A DNA stretch of 64,000 nt, from positions 62,001 through 126,000 of the forward strand of contig NZ_JAVAMB010000007.1 of NCBI RefSeq assembly GCF_030730925.1, in the 5' to 3' direction. This stretch comes from Flavobacterium sp. DG2-3. Its GTDB lineage: Bacteria > Bacteroidota > Bacteroidia > Flavobacteriales > Flavobacteriaceae. Under the pieces are notes generated by a model. That model searched no databases, was not told the DNA's origin, and worked only from the letters and a program-made list of their open reading frames with translations. Shown here piece by piece: positions 19,279 through 31,099 of this stretch; position 1 is the first letter of the stretch, and each line of letters begins with the position of its first letter. Made by a program: the position numbers and the translations under genes.

Positions 19279-19474
19279 ACAGTGACATGAAGATCTCCCC
19301 TGTGTTTGAATGCACTGTAAGGCTGTGGAAAATTTTGCTGCAAAAAGCCCATCTAATGTGTATTATTAAACTGGAAAAGCCTGCGCCAAGGGCGATGATC
19401 ATTTCTTTATAATGCAATGCCGGCTTAATATAGCCAATCAGAATCCAGATTACTATTTCCAAAGGACTTTAAAC

Positions 19475-19497
19475 AAGCGGATCTGACGCTTTTTTTT
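19475..19497 (+). terminator. Weak terminator after the secreted-protein pair
   Basis: AAGCG and CGCTT form a 5-bp stem around a 7-base loop, followed by a run of T. Its position downstream of 19278 fits, but the stem is short. Confidence 0.4.
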
Positions 19498-19517
19498 CAC
19501 AATACAATCCGGCATCC

Positions 19518-19594
19518 TAGCCCCGATAGAAGCGGAAATCCTTCCGCGCCGGGGTTCGGCGCAGAAGATTTGAGCGGATAGCGGGATTAGCTCC
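19518..19594 (+). repeat. Dispersed intergenic repeat, copy 2 (TAGCCCCGAT ... AGCTCC)
   Basis: It begins TAGCCCCGATAGAAGCGG, carries a GCGCCG ... CGGCGC hairpin and ends GGATAGCGGGATTAGCTCC plus an A-run. It is a shorter version of the element at 15324-15427 in the same orientation. The remainder of the 19279-19774 gap shows no gene. Confidence 0.72.
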
Positions 19595-19774
19595 AAAAAA
19601 ATTATATGCACTCGGCGGCTCGCGCATACCCAACTGCATTACGCTAAAAACGTTCCAACAGGTCATTATTCAAGCCCTGCAGAATCCACTCCATCTGCAA
19701 GAAAAAAACAAAAGCTTTCTTTCTCCTATCAAAACAATACTGGCACTAAATATAACAGAAACACTTCACCAACC

Positions 19775-19805
19775 TTGACACGCGCGCGCTTATTGCCTAC
19801 TTTTG
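19775..19805 (+). promoter_or_regulatory. Bacteroidota promoter abutting the start codon (leaderless mRNA likely)
   Basis: TTG (19775-19777), a 20-base spacer and TACTTTTG (19798-19805) match the TTG / TAnnTTTG consensus. The -7 element ends only four bases before ATG 19810, so the transcript would begin at or next to the A of ATG. There is no alternative in-frame start downstream. Confidence 0.7.
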
Positions 19806-19809
19806 CCCC

Positions 19810-20121
19810 ATGAATTACGAAGAGATCAAACGCCATTTCGAGAACCATCCCCCGCCGAAAGAAGTGCAGCTGACCCCCTGGGCCAATATCACCGATACCC
19901 AGGTGTTCCTTAAGAGCTGCTACTCCACCATTAGAAATTTCAGCGGCCCCGTGGAGAGATGCCCTGCCTTCTGGCACCTGCGGGATTTTTACATCCTGAT
20001 GAAAAAAAGCCAGCAGAATCCTGCGCCAGCAATTCCCGAAGAGGAAACCGCAGCTCAAGAGAATACAACTCAGATGACAGCATCAGAACATAACCCGGAG
20101 AAGTCCGAGGCCGACGCCTGA
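19810..20121 (+). CDS. Small DUF6965-like protein
   Basis: This 103-residue cytoplasmic protein has a core (about residues 18-68) that reads LTPWANITD then FLKSCYSTIRN and a YILMKK helix. That fits the pattern I associate with the small Bacteroidota family DUF6965 (L-x-P...I-x-D...F-I-x-S). Its C-terminal third is acidic and probably unstructured. Function is unknown. The promoter directly touches the start codon. Confidence 0.6.
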   Translation: MNYEEIKRHFENHPPPKEVQLTPWANITDTQVFLKSCYSTIRNFSGPVERCPAFWHLRDFYILMKKSQQNPAPAIPEEETAAQENTTQMTASEHNPEKSEADA

Positions 20122-20216
20122 CCTGTCCATAACACCGCATCACCTTACCTTACAATCATAAAAATACAGTCCGCATCTGAGCTGCGGTGCTGTCTTCTGT
20201 AAGGATCCCAGCCTTT

Positions 20217-20651
20217 TCAGGTAAGAATGAACCCTTTCTTATCTCTTGCAAATGCGCTCCAGTCGATCATAAAAATAGCCCACAGCAGCTTTTTAAGCTC
20301 CTGAAACGTGGCGGGCTTCACGGCATAGAGATCAGCCCCCAGCGCGTAGGAAAGCTCAATGTTCTCAGGATTCCTGCTTGTGGAGAGCATAATCACCTTA
20401 AGGCAGCCAAAAGGCCCCTCTGCGCCTTTTATCTCCCTTAGGCATTCAAACCCGTTTTTTCCGGGCATGTTGATATCTAAAAACAGCAGCTCTGGCATCT
20501 CTGCCCCGCTCCCCCAAAGGCACTGCAGAAGCTGCCCTCCGTCGGCGGCCTGCCCAACTCTAATATGCAGATCAAGCTCATCCATTGCGTCCAGAGCTTG
20601 GCCTGCTGGAAAATAACGGCAGTCCTTCGGTGCTTTTACAGCACACCGCAA
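20217..20651 (-). pseudogene. Response-regulator receiver remnant lacking the N-terminal acidic pocket
   Basis: From about residue 12 onward this is a receiver domain of the small stand-alone type: RYF..QALDAM, phospho-acceptor D59 in LLFLDINMPGKNGFE, S90/T91 in LSTS and K112 in VKPATF, ending GFILT as the family does. Before residue 12 the usual first strand and its acidic residues (ILLADDDxDD) are absent, replaced by MRCAVKAPKD. Without the acidic pair that binds magnesium, phosphorylation should fail. A 5' truncation with possible frameshift is likeliest. Upstream of 20651 the sequence looks unrelated, so a rearrangement junction near 20640 is plausible. Confidence 0.7.
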
Positions 20652-20942
20652 CAGAAAACATTAACGAACTCAGACAGCTTTCTGCGGACTGTTTAAGCAG
20701 GGCTGGTCTTAGCGAACTGAGTGAAAAACTTGCGGGATTGGCAGTAGGAAAGAGACAGTAAAAACAAAAAAGAGCCGTCGGTAAATCCTCCGGCAGCTTA
20801 TTATTTTGACTACCCAATTTAAAGAAAAAATAGCTTAATTAATTTGCTTGTTCCCTGCAGCCTGCCAATGTCCTGTTTTGTTAATATATTTTACTAAAAA
20901 TACTTAAGGCAGTAAGATTCATTTTACATAAATTTGACTCTT
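20652..20942. other. Intergenic sequence without recognised gene
   Basis: Plus-strand sequence 20643-20760 has a gene-like, start-less open stretch (ENINELRQLSADCLSR then LSEKLAGL, stop TAA near 20760). It might be the tail of another displaced gene. Nothing else is seen. Confidence 0.3.
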
Positions 20943-20960
20943 ATCTTTAAATTTAAAGAT
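20943..20960. repeat. 18-bp perfect palindrome ATCTTTAAATTTAAAGAT
   Basis: A perfect inverted repeat followed by TTTTT on the plus strand. It could end transcription or bind a dimeric regulator; position alone does not decide. Confidence 0.45.
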
Positions 20961-20986
20961 TTTTACTAGCTTAAAACCTATTACCA

Positions 20987-22349
<1,363 letters not shown>

Positions 22350-22384
22350 TTATTTTTAGTTTATCGTTTTATGCCAATTCGATA

Positions 22385-23518
<1,134 letters not shown>

Positions 23519-24817
23519 TTATTTTACTTCTGGAACTATAATTTGATATTTTCCACTAAGATGCATTAAGCTAAAAAGATACATCAGACCGTCATAGTAT
23601 GGATCAAAATAACCGTCGCTGTAAGGCTCCAGCTTAGCATTCCATAAGGAATGAACAAAATCTATACTTTCTTTATCGTGATTCACCAGTGACGCTGTAG
23701 CCGAAGTTGCCACCAATCCGATGGAATGCCTTAATTTTTTCACTGGACCAGCCTGAAGAATAAAATCAGGAGTGGAACCATCCAGATTAAACTGATCTTC
23801 GAATTTGTCCAATCCCTTAGATCTCAGAAAATTTTGGAATCGTTTAGCGTATTCTTCCTGCCATTTTTTATCTTTTCCGTACCAAGCATAATCCATGGCT
23901 ATATTCATAGGCACTCGCCAAGAGTCATAGCGAAATCCTGCAGGCATCCAAGGTGTTGGATGCGGCTCTCCAGAAAACTCAGTATAATCGGAATTAAGAC
24001 CTGTTGCGGGGTGGCACGCTTTATGCAAAAAGTTACGAGAAACCTCTGCACATTCTTTATAAAATTGTTCATGCCCATCTTTTGCATACAATGCCCATAT
24101 TTCATAAAATGCTGGAACATGATAAGAAGGATCTGTCCAGTTATAGCCACCTCCCTCAGGAACAAATGAAATCTGTTTATGCTCAGTATTTATAATATTG
24201 CGCACATTTCCCGTACCGTCTTTTTTCCACATTGCATCCAGTATTCTTCTGGCTTCTTTGTAGTAGTCTATTCCTGTATTATTTCCCCATTTATTAGAAG
24301 CAAAAAGTAGGCTGCTTACATAGTATAATTCCCCATCTGAAGCAGAGCCTGGAGAATTCTGTTTTTTAGTAAGCGGATTCACGCTCCATGCAAAATAACC
24401 TTCTCTTGGTCCATCCTGATGCTGCATGTATTTCACAGACCAGCGCCATAGACGATCGAAAACTTCTTTTTTGTTAAGCTGGACAGCAATCATCATTCCG
24501 TAGGACATTCCTTCAGTACGAGCATCCTTATTTTTGACATCTGAGACGTATCCAAGAGAATCTCCTTCAGTAAAATATACCTTATTTGGCCCTTCAAAAA
24601 TATCATAATAGGCTTTATCTACTTTTTTTTCTATTTCATCTTGGCTATAGCCCGCTTCTTTAAAAAGATTTCGATAGTGGGGTCTTTCAGTTACTGTTTT
24701 TGCCATCTTCTTTTTATTTTGTCCAAAGAGTGAAAATGGAGAAGTCAGTGCAAAAGTTGTTATCAAAGCGGAAATTATAATCCAATATCGGTTTGATTTT
24801 TTTTTATATGTAGTCAT
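23519..24817 (-). CDS. GH8 reducing-end xylose-releasing exo-oligoxylanase type enzyme
   Basis: This 432-residue GH8 (alpha/alpha)6-barrel has an N-terminal hydrophobic leader (11-33). Catalytic candidates match the Rex group: general acid E102 (RTEGMSYGMM), D161 (SASDGELYY) and base D298 (FRYDSWRVP). Rex enzymes release xylose from the reducing end of xylo-oligosaccharides, an inverting reaction. Chitosanase or endo-xylanase activity exists elsewhere in GH8, but length and motifs favour Rex. It is the fourth gene of operon A. It is the only backbone-cutting xylan enzyme left intact in the window apart from the GH43 proteins. Confidence 0.88.
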   Translation of the reverse strand: MTTYKKKSNRYWIIISALITTFALTSPFSLFGQNKKKMAKTVTERPHYRNLFKEAGYSQDEIEKKVDKAYYDIFEGPNKVYFTEGDSLGYVSDVKNKDARTEGMSYGMMIAVQLNKKEVFDRLWRWSVKYMQHQDGPREGYFAWSVNPLTKKQNSPGSASDGELYYVSSLLFASNKWGNNTGIDYYKEARRILDAMWKKDGTGNVRNIINTEHKQISFVPEGGGYNWTDPSYHVPAFYEIWALYAKDGHEQFYKECAEVSRNFLHKACHPATGLNSDYTEFSGEPHPTPWMPAGFRYDSWRVPMNIAMDYAWYGKDKKWQEEYAKRFQNFLRSKGLDKFEDQFNLDGSTPDFILQAGPVKKLRHSIGLVATSATASLVNHDKESIDFVHSLWNAKLEPYSDGYFDPYYDGLMYLFSLMHLSGKYQIIVPEVK

Positions 24818-24861
24818 ATTTATCTGTTTAAATATCCACCAGAAAAAATAAAATGTGATTT

Positions 24862-25833
24862 TTATTTTATAGCGCCACCATCAGTGGTCTGTATTATTTT
24901 TTGGATAGTTCCATCTTTATTATAATGCATATAGCCTACACAAATTGAACGTCTGTAACTGCCTCCTGTTGGCAAACTCCCGTTATGATAAAAAAAGTAC
25001 GATTTCCCTTTATAGTCTATAATGCCAGGATGAGTAGTAAAACTATTTTGGACATTCTCCTGAATAATTCCTTGATAAGTCCAAGGTCCAGTAATTTTTT
25101 TTGCAGTGCAGTATTCTATCATTTCTGGTTTTGTCCCAGCGCTAGCATATACTAAATAATAAAGCCCTTTTCTTTTGTATACCCACGGTCCTTCGATATA
25201 ATTTTTAGGTGTGAAAGTGGTAATTTCACCATCCGTCTCTATCATGTTCTTCTTGAGTTTTACCCACTTGCAGCTTCCATTTCCCCAAAACATATAGGCT
25301 TGTCCATCATCATCTATAAATACTGTTGGGTCAATATCATCCCAACCATATTTCATATCTGTTGTCATTTCATTTGTAATAAGCGCTTTTCCAATGGCAT
25401 CTTTAAAAGGTCCAATAGGACTGTCTGAAACCGCAACACCTATTGCAGCGCCATCTTGGCTTACTGTATCTTTTTTATGAAATGTAGAAACAAACCAGTA
25501 GAATTTTCCGTCTCTTTCTATGCACTGAGCAGCATATGCATCGCCTGTTGCCCACGAAAATGTACTGGGCGAAAGCAATGCTCCATGATCTTTCCAGTCT
25601 TTCATGTTGGTTGTAGAAAACACATGCCAGTCGGCCATTTTATAATTGGTGTCTTCCTGAGTGGCCACATCATGACCTGTGTATAAATACAAAGTGCCTT
25701 TATGCACCAGAGGAGCCGGATCAGCAGTAAAAATGCCTTTGATTATAGGGTTTTGTGCTTCTGTATTTGCGGTAAATAAATTACAAAGAAGCACAAATAA
25801 AATTTTACCTGTATTTTTCATTTTTGTTTTCAT
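24862..25833 (-). CDS. GH43 beta-xylosidase / arabinofuranosidase
   Basis: This 323-residue single-domain GH43 five-bladed propeller has a signal peptide (1-26, NTEAQ). The three inverting catalytic acids are visible: base D38 (TADPAP), pKa-modulating D168 (DDIDPTVF) and general acid E214 (YIEGPW). It cuts terminal arabinose or xylose from xylan fragments; specificity cannot be set from sequence. It is the third gene of operon A, 147 bp after susD1, and the gap contains a strong hairpin. It resembles the catalytic modules of the two CBM6-bearing GH43 genes of operon B. Confidence 0.9.
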   Translation of the reverse strand: MKTKMKNTGKILFVLLCNLFTANTEAQNPIIKGIFTADPAPLVHKGTLYLYTGHDVATQEDTNYKMADWHVFSTTNMKDWKDHGALLSPSTFSWATGDAYAAQCIERDGKFYWFVSTFHKKDTVSQDGAAIGVAVSDSPIGPFKDAIGKALITNEMTTDMKYGWDDIDPTVFIDDDGQAYMFWGNGSCKWVKLKKNMIETDGEITTFTPKNYIEGPWVYKRKGLYYLVYASAGTKPEMIEYCTAKKITGPWTYQGIIQENVQNSFTTHPGIIDYKGKSYFFYHNGSLPTGGSYRRSICVGYMHYNKDGTIQKIIQTTDGGAIK

Positions 25834-25889
25834 TTAATAAAATGGTTCTAGAATGCAATCTTTTTTCTTCAGTTGCATTTCTCTAAACA

Positions 25890-25918
25890 ATAAACAGCGC
25901 ATTTACTGCGCTGTTTAT
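25890..25918 (-). promoter_or_regulatory. Intercistronic hairpin after susD1
   Basis: ATAAACAGCGC and GCGCTGTTTAT form a perfect 11-bp stem with a 7-base loop, between susD1 and the GH43 gene. On the transcribed strand no U-run follows it, so it is more likely an mRNA-stabilising 3' structure or processing site for susCD than a full terminator. Confidence 0.7.
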
Positions 25919-25980
25919 AAAAAAACTAACTTAACTTAACTTGACTTTATTTAACTTAAACTAACCAAAATTTAATTATC

Positions 25981-27474
25981 TTAATAGCCAGGATTATTAT
26001 CACTTGGTTTTATTTTCGGATTAGAAGATGTTTCTCTGTTTGGTATTGGCCATAGCTCGCTTTTACCAGCAGTAAAACCTGTGCCCTGCAATACCGTCGC
26101 AGCTGTGCCCCATCTTATAAGATCATCAAAACGAGATTGTTCTCCAGCAAATTCAATTTGACGTTCGTGCACAATTGCAGCAAAAACCGCATCTTTTGTT
26201 GGTGCAATAGTAGTTGTCAGATTTGCTCTGTCGCGAACTTCTTTAATATATGCTATTGCTGCTGTCTGAGAACCGCCATCTCTCTGGTTTTCACATTCTG
26301 CTTTCATTAGCAATACATCTGCGTAACGCATTACTTTAAAGTTAATGCTTGATCGTGTCGCTTCATCCTCTCTGTTGTAATAGTTTTGGTATTTTTTCCA
26401 GCCTGCTCTTCTAATACCAGCAGAAGTAGTAAAGTTACTTGCTACCATTACCTTGGTTCCTTTTAAATAAGATGAACCAGGCACATAAAAAGTATCTCCA
26501 AAACGGTTATCACCTACTTCATAAGAATCTAAAAGTTCATCCGACGGATAGACATTATACCAGCTAAGATTACCATATTCCTGACCTCTAAGTGTTGACT
26601 CGTCAAAACCAGTTCCGCCGCTATCGCCGACAGCTCCCCATTGATCCCCAGTTCCATTTTTTTCATCAAATTCAATTTCAAAAATCGATTCTTTACCGTG
26701 TTCCGTCTCTTCCATGAAGTTGTTGTAAAAATTACCTTTGTCCTCAAGACTGTAACTTGTCACATTATTCAAGGCAGCTAAAGCTTCATTATACTTCTTT
26801 TCATACAACAATACTTTACCTAATTGCGCATAAGCGGCTTCTTTATTAGCTCTTCCAGATGATTCTGAAGCTTTTGGCAAAAGATTTTGAGATGCAAATA
26901 CAAGATCTTCTTCAATCAAGGCATACACCTCTGCTTTAGGGCTTCTTGCGTTTCCTACAATAGTACCTGTTTTATAAATAGGCAGATCACCAAAACGTCT
27001 TACCAGCAAAAAGTAATAGTACGCTCTTAAAAAATGGGCTTCTCCTAAATATTTATTCTTTTTTTCTTCGGATAAAACAGAATTTGGAAGCGTTTTAATT
27101 TTTTGCTCATTATCCAGTACAAAATTGGCTCTCGATATTCCGATATAACAAGATTCCCAGTAATATTGAATGATATCATTTCCGCCGTTAAAAGAAAAAT
27201 CCTGAAAAGGCTTTTTGTTGCCTTCTAATTGTGGATTTCCTAAAGCATCATGTCCCATAAGATCCATCGCAAAAAAAAGATTTCTTCCATAGAGTCCTCT
27301 TGTCTGAAGATTTGCATACGAAGCATTTACAGCAGACTGTACCTGCGCTTCCGTTTTAAAGAAAGTTTCAGGCGATAAAGTATTGGGATTAGTCAATTCC
27401 AATTCGCTACTGTCACAAGAAGTTAAGGTTAAAACTCCAGACAGTACTATAAGCATATATTTAATTTTTTTCAT
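25981..27474 (-). CDS. susD: SusD/RagB-family outer-membrane glycan-binding lipoprotein (operon A)
   Basis: This 497-residue lipoprotein has a signal ending LTSC-D (Cys at about 20). The SusD-like N-terminal domain (TNPNTLSPETFFKTEAQVQSAV) and TPR-type helices (FLRAYYYFLLVRRFGDLPIY) are followed by the typical C-terminus: ERQIEFAGEQSRFDDLIRWG, LWPIPNRE, and a final NNPGY. It is surface-exposed, binds glycan and forms the lid of the SusC transporter encoded 12 bp upstream. Length is normal. Confidence 0.96.
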   Translation of the reverse strand: MKKIKYMLIVLSGVLTLTSCDSSELELTNPNTLSPETFFKTEAQVQSAVNASYANLQTRGLYGRNLFFAMDLMGHDALGNPQLEGNKKPFQDFSFNGGNDIIQYYWESCYIGISRANFVLDNEQKIKTLPNSVLSEEKKNKYLGEAHFLRAYYYFLLVRRFGDLPIYKTGTIVGNARSPKAEVYALIEEDLVFASQNLLPKASESSGRANKEAAYAQLGKVLLYEKKYNEALAALNNVTSYSLEDKGNFYNNFMEETEHGKESIFEIEFDEKNGTGDQWGAVGDSGGTGFDESTLRGQEYGNLSWYNVYPSDELLDSYEVGDNRFGDTFYVPGSSYLKGTKVMVASNFTTSAGIRRAGWKKYQNYYNREDEATRSSINFKVMRYADVLLMKAECENQRDGGSQTAAIAYIKEVRDRANLTTTIAPTKDAVFAAIVHERQIEFAGEQSRFDDLIRWGTAATVLQGTGFTAGKSELWPIPNRETSSNPKIKPSDNNPGY

Positions 27475-27486
27475 CGTCTTTAAATA

Positions 27487-30400
27487 TTAAAATGTAACAT
27501 CAATTCCAAAAATTACCGACTTTGGCTGCGGATATCTTCCTAAATCGATACCCGCTGAATTTGCATTACCATCTGCACGTGCAATTTCAGGATCTAAACC
27601 AGAGTAATTTGTAATTGTTATAAGGTTCTGTCCGCTTATGTAGAATCTTGCTTTTGAGAAATAACTCTTAAATGCATCTCCTGTCAATGTATATCCTAAA
27701 GCGATGTTTTTTAATCTTGTAAAAGAACCATCTTCTATATAGCGCTGGTTTGCAGAAGACCAGTTAATATCTGCTCCTTGAGCTCTTGGCAATGTAGCTG
27801 AAGGATTTGTTACAACACCATTTACAACATTTGCCCTGTCTAAAACATCTGTGCTGGCGTTAAACAAACGGTTCATTCCTTTTAGATCAAAAGTGTTTGC
27901 ATTATAAATATCGTTGCCCGCAACTCCAGTAAGAAAACAGTTAAAATCAAAGTTTTTATACGCTGCACTTAAGTTTAATCCGTAAGTAAAATCAGGATAT
28001 GGATTTCCGATGTTTGTCTTATCATCCGAATTGATCACTTTATTGCCATCTCGGTCTACAATTTTAATATCACCCGGTTTTACAGCAGTCTGACCCGGTC
28101 CAAAAACAGCATCTACTTCTGCCTGATTTTGATAAATGCCATTGGTCTGATATCCATAAAAATAGAATAATGGCTGCCCTACTTCTAATCTAGAGAAATT
28201 TTCCAAACCTGCTCTTGCCGAAGGGCCTCCTAATACGCTGGTTACTCCTGGTGCTAAGCTTAGTACTTCATTCTTACTTGTTCCTAAATTTGCTATTGCA
28301 GACCAAGTAAAATCTCCTTTTCTGTCATTGTAGCCAAGCGAAATTTCGAAACCGCTTACTCTTACATCTGCAATATTTTGAATTTGAGTTCCGCCACCTG
28401 CAGATCCGACAGAAGCAGCAAGAGGAACTGCAAAAAGAATATCACTACTTTTATTGTTAAAATATTCAAATGATCCGGTGAGTTTTTCGTCAAAAAGACC
28501 AAAATCAATACCTATATTTCTATCTAGTTTTGATTCCCATTTTAAGTCAGGATTTGCAGCAACACCTAAAGAAACACCTGGCGCATTTGCCCCTCCAATT
28601 GGATAATTATAATTGGCCAATAAAGTAGCGCTGTATTGATAATTGTCTATTCTGTCATTTCCTGTCGTTCCAGTACTCGCCCTTAGCTTTAATGTGCTGA
28701 AAATAGAGTTTTCCATAAAACTTTCTTTAGCTATATTCCAACCTACAGCAACAGAATAGAAATTTCCCCAACGGTTATTAGCTCCAAAACGAGAAGAGGC
28801 ATCTCTACGTCCTGAAAGAGCTAAAATGTATTTATCTTCATAGTCGTAGTTAATACGGGCAATGTATCCAATATTTTTTTCTTCTGAATTTGCAGAGCCT
28901 AAACTACCCTCATTGTAGCGCAACTGATCAATTTCATTTGAAATGTAGTAGCGGCTTCCCGCTGCTAAGCTTTGAGCTTTTCCGTCAATTTTAGTGATAA
29001 CCCCCAACACCTCGAGATTGTGCTTTTGGGCGATTGTCGTTTTATATGTTAAGCTGTTATCAAAAACGATGGTCTGTCCTTGAGAATTTGTTTCGTTGGT
29101 TGAAGAAAATGCTTGCTTGTGATAAGAACCATCCTGAAAGCTTGGAATAAAAGTATGGTCTTTACTTGTATAGTAATCTAAAGAAACTTGCGATCTGAAT
29201 TTCAAACCTTTGTAAATTTCTAATTCTGCATAAATATTTCCAATAATAGATAAATTATTAATTTTCTGATATCCTAGATTAGCTACACGCACTGGGTTTT
29301 CAGCATCATTTCCATCAATAGCGCTAGGCCCTTGATATCCGCCTATGCTATCTTCATTATAAATTGGGAAATAAGGCGCCATCTTAATGGCGTGCTCTAA
29401 TAATGTTCTTCCGCCTGAGCTTCGTTCTGGATTAATCGTGCTGAAAGAAACTCCCATGTTGCTTCCTATTTTTAGTTTACCAATATCCTGTGTGTTATTG
29501 GCTCTAAAAGAGTAACGTTCGAAACCTGTATTTATAATAGCTCCATCCTGCTTCATATATTCTGCAGAATACCGTCCTGTTGAAGTTTCTGTACCATTTG
29601 AAAAGCTTAGGTTATAATCCTGCATAACTCCTGTTTGAAAAATTTGGTCTTGCCAGTTGGTATTGATGTTTCCAAACTCTGCTGCTCTCGCCGTCAAGTC
29701 GCTTCCTAAATCTTTAGCATATTGCAAATATTGCTGTGTATTTAAAACACTATATCTTTTCGTTACTTCCTGTCCGCCCACATAAGTGCTAAAAGATAAC
29801 TGCCCCGGGCCTTTTTTCCCTTTTTTAGTTGTTACCATAATAACCCCGTTAAAAGCTTTAGAACCATATAAGGCTGTAGTGGAAGCATCTTTTAAAACAG
29901 AAATGCTCTCAATGTCATTAGGGCTTAAACCAGAAAGATTCCCTGTTAAAACTCCGTCAATTACATATAAAGGAGCACTATTTCCCATTGTCGCCAATCC
30001 ACGGATGCTAACGGTAGGATTAGAACCAGGAGCACTATTTACAACTGTAACCCCCGCTGCGCGTCCTTGCAAAGCAGATTCAGCATTGGTAATAGGCACC
30101 GCTGTAATATCTTTTGAACTTACCGTTGAAACCGCTCCAGTAACTTTAGTCCTCTTTTGAGTACCATACGCTACTACAACTTCATTCAAATTTTCTGTGG
30201 ATTGAACGAGAGTAACATTAATTGAATTCCTTTCGCCCACAGTAATAGTTTGTGAGATTAAGCCAACATAAGAATACGTTACTTTATCGGTCGGATTAAC
30301 TTCTTTTAAAGAGTATTTACCGTCAAAATCTGTTGATGCGCTATTCTGCGTACCTTCTACATTAATACTGGCACCTGGCAATGGAAACCCTGAAGGGTCG

Positions 30401-30495
30401 GTAATCACTCCAGTAATGGTCTTTGATTGTGCCATTATACGATGACTGCCAACTATCAGCAATCCGATTAGTGCAATTTTGAGTTTTAACTTCAT
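27487..30495 (-). CDS. susC: SusC/RagA-family TonB-dependent oligosaccharide transporter (operon A)
   Basis: This 1002-residue protein has a signal peptide (1-22), a carboxypeptidase-D-like N-terminal extension (about 24-105, GVITDPSGFPLPGASI), a TonB-box and plug domain (about 105-225, with the SusC signature SIRGLATMGNSAPLYVIDG and LKDASTTALYGSKAFNGVI) and a C-terminal beta-barrel. There is no N-terminal STN domain, so it is not a sigma/anti-sigma signal transducer. It imports glycans across the outer membrane with the SusD encoded next. The promoter at 30661-30689 carries a LacI-type operator on its TTG element. Confidence 0.97.
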   Translation of the reverse strand: MKLKLKIALIGLLIVGSHRIMAQSKTITGVITDPSGFPLPGASINVEGTQNSASTDFDGKYSLKEVNPTDKVTYSYVGLISQTITVGERNSINVTLVQSTENLNEVVVAYGTQKRTKVTGAVSTVSSKDITAVPITNAESALQGRAAGVTVVNSAPGSNPTVSIRGLATMGNSAPLYVIDGVLTGNLSGLSPNDIESISVLKDASTTALYGSKAFNGVIMVTTKKGKKGPGQLSFSTYVGGQEVTKRYSVLNTQQYLQYAKDLGSDLTARAAEFGNINTNWQDQIFQTGVMQDYNLSFSNGTETSTGRYSAEYMKQDGAIINTGFERYSFRANNTQDIGKLKIGSNMGVSFSTINPERSSGGRTLLEHAIKMAPYFPIYNEDSIGGYQGPSAIDGNDAENPVRVANLGYQKINNLSIIGNIYAELEIYKGLKFRSQVSLDYYTSKDHTFIPSFQDGSYHKQAFSSTNETNSQGQTIVFDNSLTYKTTIAQKHNLEVLGVITKIDGKAQSLAAGSRYYISNEIDQLRYNEGSLGSANSEEKNIGYIARINYDYEDKYILALSGRRDASSRFGANNRWGNFYSVAVGWNIAKESFMENSIFSTLKLRASTGTTGNDRIDNYQYSATLLANYNYPIGGANAPGVSLGVAANPDLKWESKLDRNIGIDFGLFDEKLTGSFEYFNNKSSDILFAVPLAASVGSAGGGTQIQNIADVRVSGFEISLGYNDRKGDFTWSAIANLGTSKNEVLSLAPGVTSVLGGPSARAGLENFSRLEVGQPLFYFYGYQTNGIYQNQAEVDAVFGPGQTAVKPGDIKIVDRDGNKVINSDDKTNIGNPYPDFTYGLNLSAAYKNFDFNCFLTGVAGNDIYNANTFDLKGMNRLFNASTDVLDRANVVNGVVTNPSATLPRAQGADINWSSANQRYIEDGSFTRLKNIALGYTLTGDAFKSYFSKARFYISGQNLITITNYSGLDPEIARADGNANSAGIDLGRYPQPKSVIFGIDVTF

Positions 30496-30660
30496 ATTAA
30501 TTGTTTTTGTTTGGTTTAAATAGTTAATGTTTTTTTGCTTTTTAATTCTAGTAAAGTTTCATCTGTGATATTATTTATATTCAGTTTATTATTTTGAATC
30601 TCTTTTTGGTTTAAAAAGAAACTTCATTGCAGATCAATATGATTTACAATATGGCACTAA

Positions 30661-30689
30661 CAAATATAAAAAAACAACATATAAAACAA
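30661..30689 (-). promoter_or_regulatory. susC1 promoter (TTG-N18-TATATTTG)
   Basis: On the minus strand TTG (complement of 30687-30689), 18 bases and TATATTTG (complement of 30661-30668) match the Bacteroidota consensus exactly. The predicted transcript starts about 155-160 bases before the susC1 ATG. The TTG is the last three bases of the operator at 30687-30696. Confidence 0.8.
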
Positions 30690-30696
30690 TCGGTTG
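30687..30696 (-). promoter_or_regulatory. LacI-type operator O1 (CAATCGGTTG) on the susC1 promoter
   Basis: A 10-bp near-palindrome with the AAnCGnTT core typical of LacI-family operators. It overlaps the -33 TTG, so binding would exclude RNA polymerase. Confidence 0.8.
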
Positions 30697-31099
30697 CTTT
30701 GCAAAATTTTTAAAAAATATATAAAAAATAGTTAGAATAAAAACATAAAAAAAAATTTAAGTCTAAATAATTAACAATTTTTCATTTTAAAAATAAATTT
30801 AAAATAAAAAAATAGTAATTAAATAGTCAACTGACAAATTTTATACAAAAAATACAATATTGAAAAAATAAATAGAATGTCAAAAAAACATAAAAATTAT
30901 AAGTAAAAATTTACTAAAATTAGTTAAAAAGAAGAAATTTACAATTTATCCTATAGCATAAAAACCAAAAAGATGCCTAAAGAAGAGCAAAAAACAATCG
31001 GTTGCTATAAAACAAAATATTTTTTAGGCACTACAACCATTTTTTTGAAAACAAAAAAAACAGTTCGATTCGGGAATAATCTGCACTGGGCGATAAAAT
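30697..31099. other. Very AT-rich upstream region of operon A
   Basis: Apart from operator O2 at 30995-31004, this stretch is extremely AT-rich (long A and T runs at 30700-30960) with no recognisable gene. Short open frames near 30973-31176 are chance. Confidence 0.55.
30995..31004 (-). promoter_or_regulatory. LacI-type operator O2 (CAATCGGTTG), distal to susC1
   Basis: A second identical operator lies 308 bp upstream of O1. No consensus -7 element lies at the right distance, so it is more likely an auxiliary or looping site than a promoter operator. Confidence 0.7.

Noticed and set aside
20166..20193. Hairpin ACAGTCCGC...GCGGTGCTGT after the DUF6965-like gene as a terminator
   Set aside because: The stem is broken by bulges and no T-run follows.
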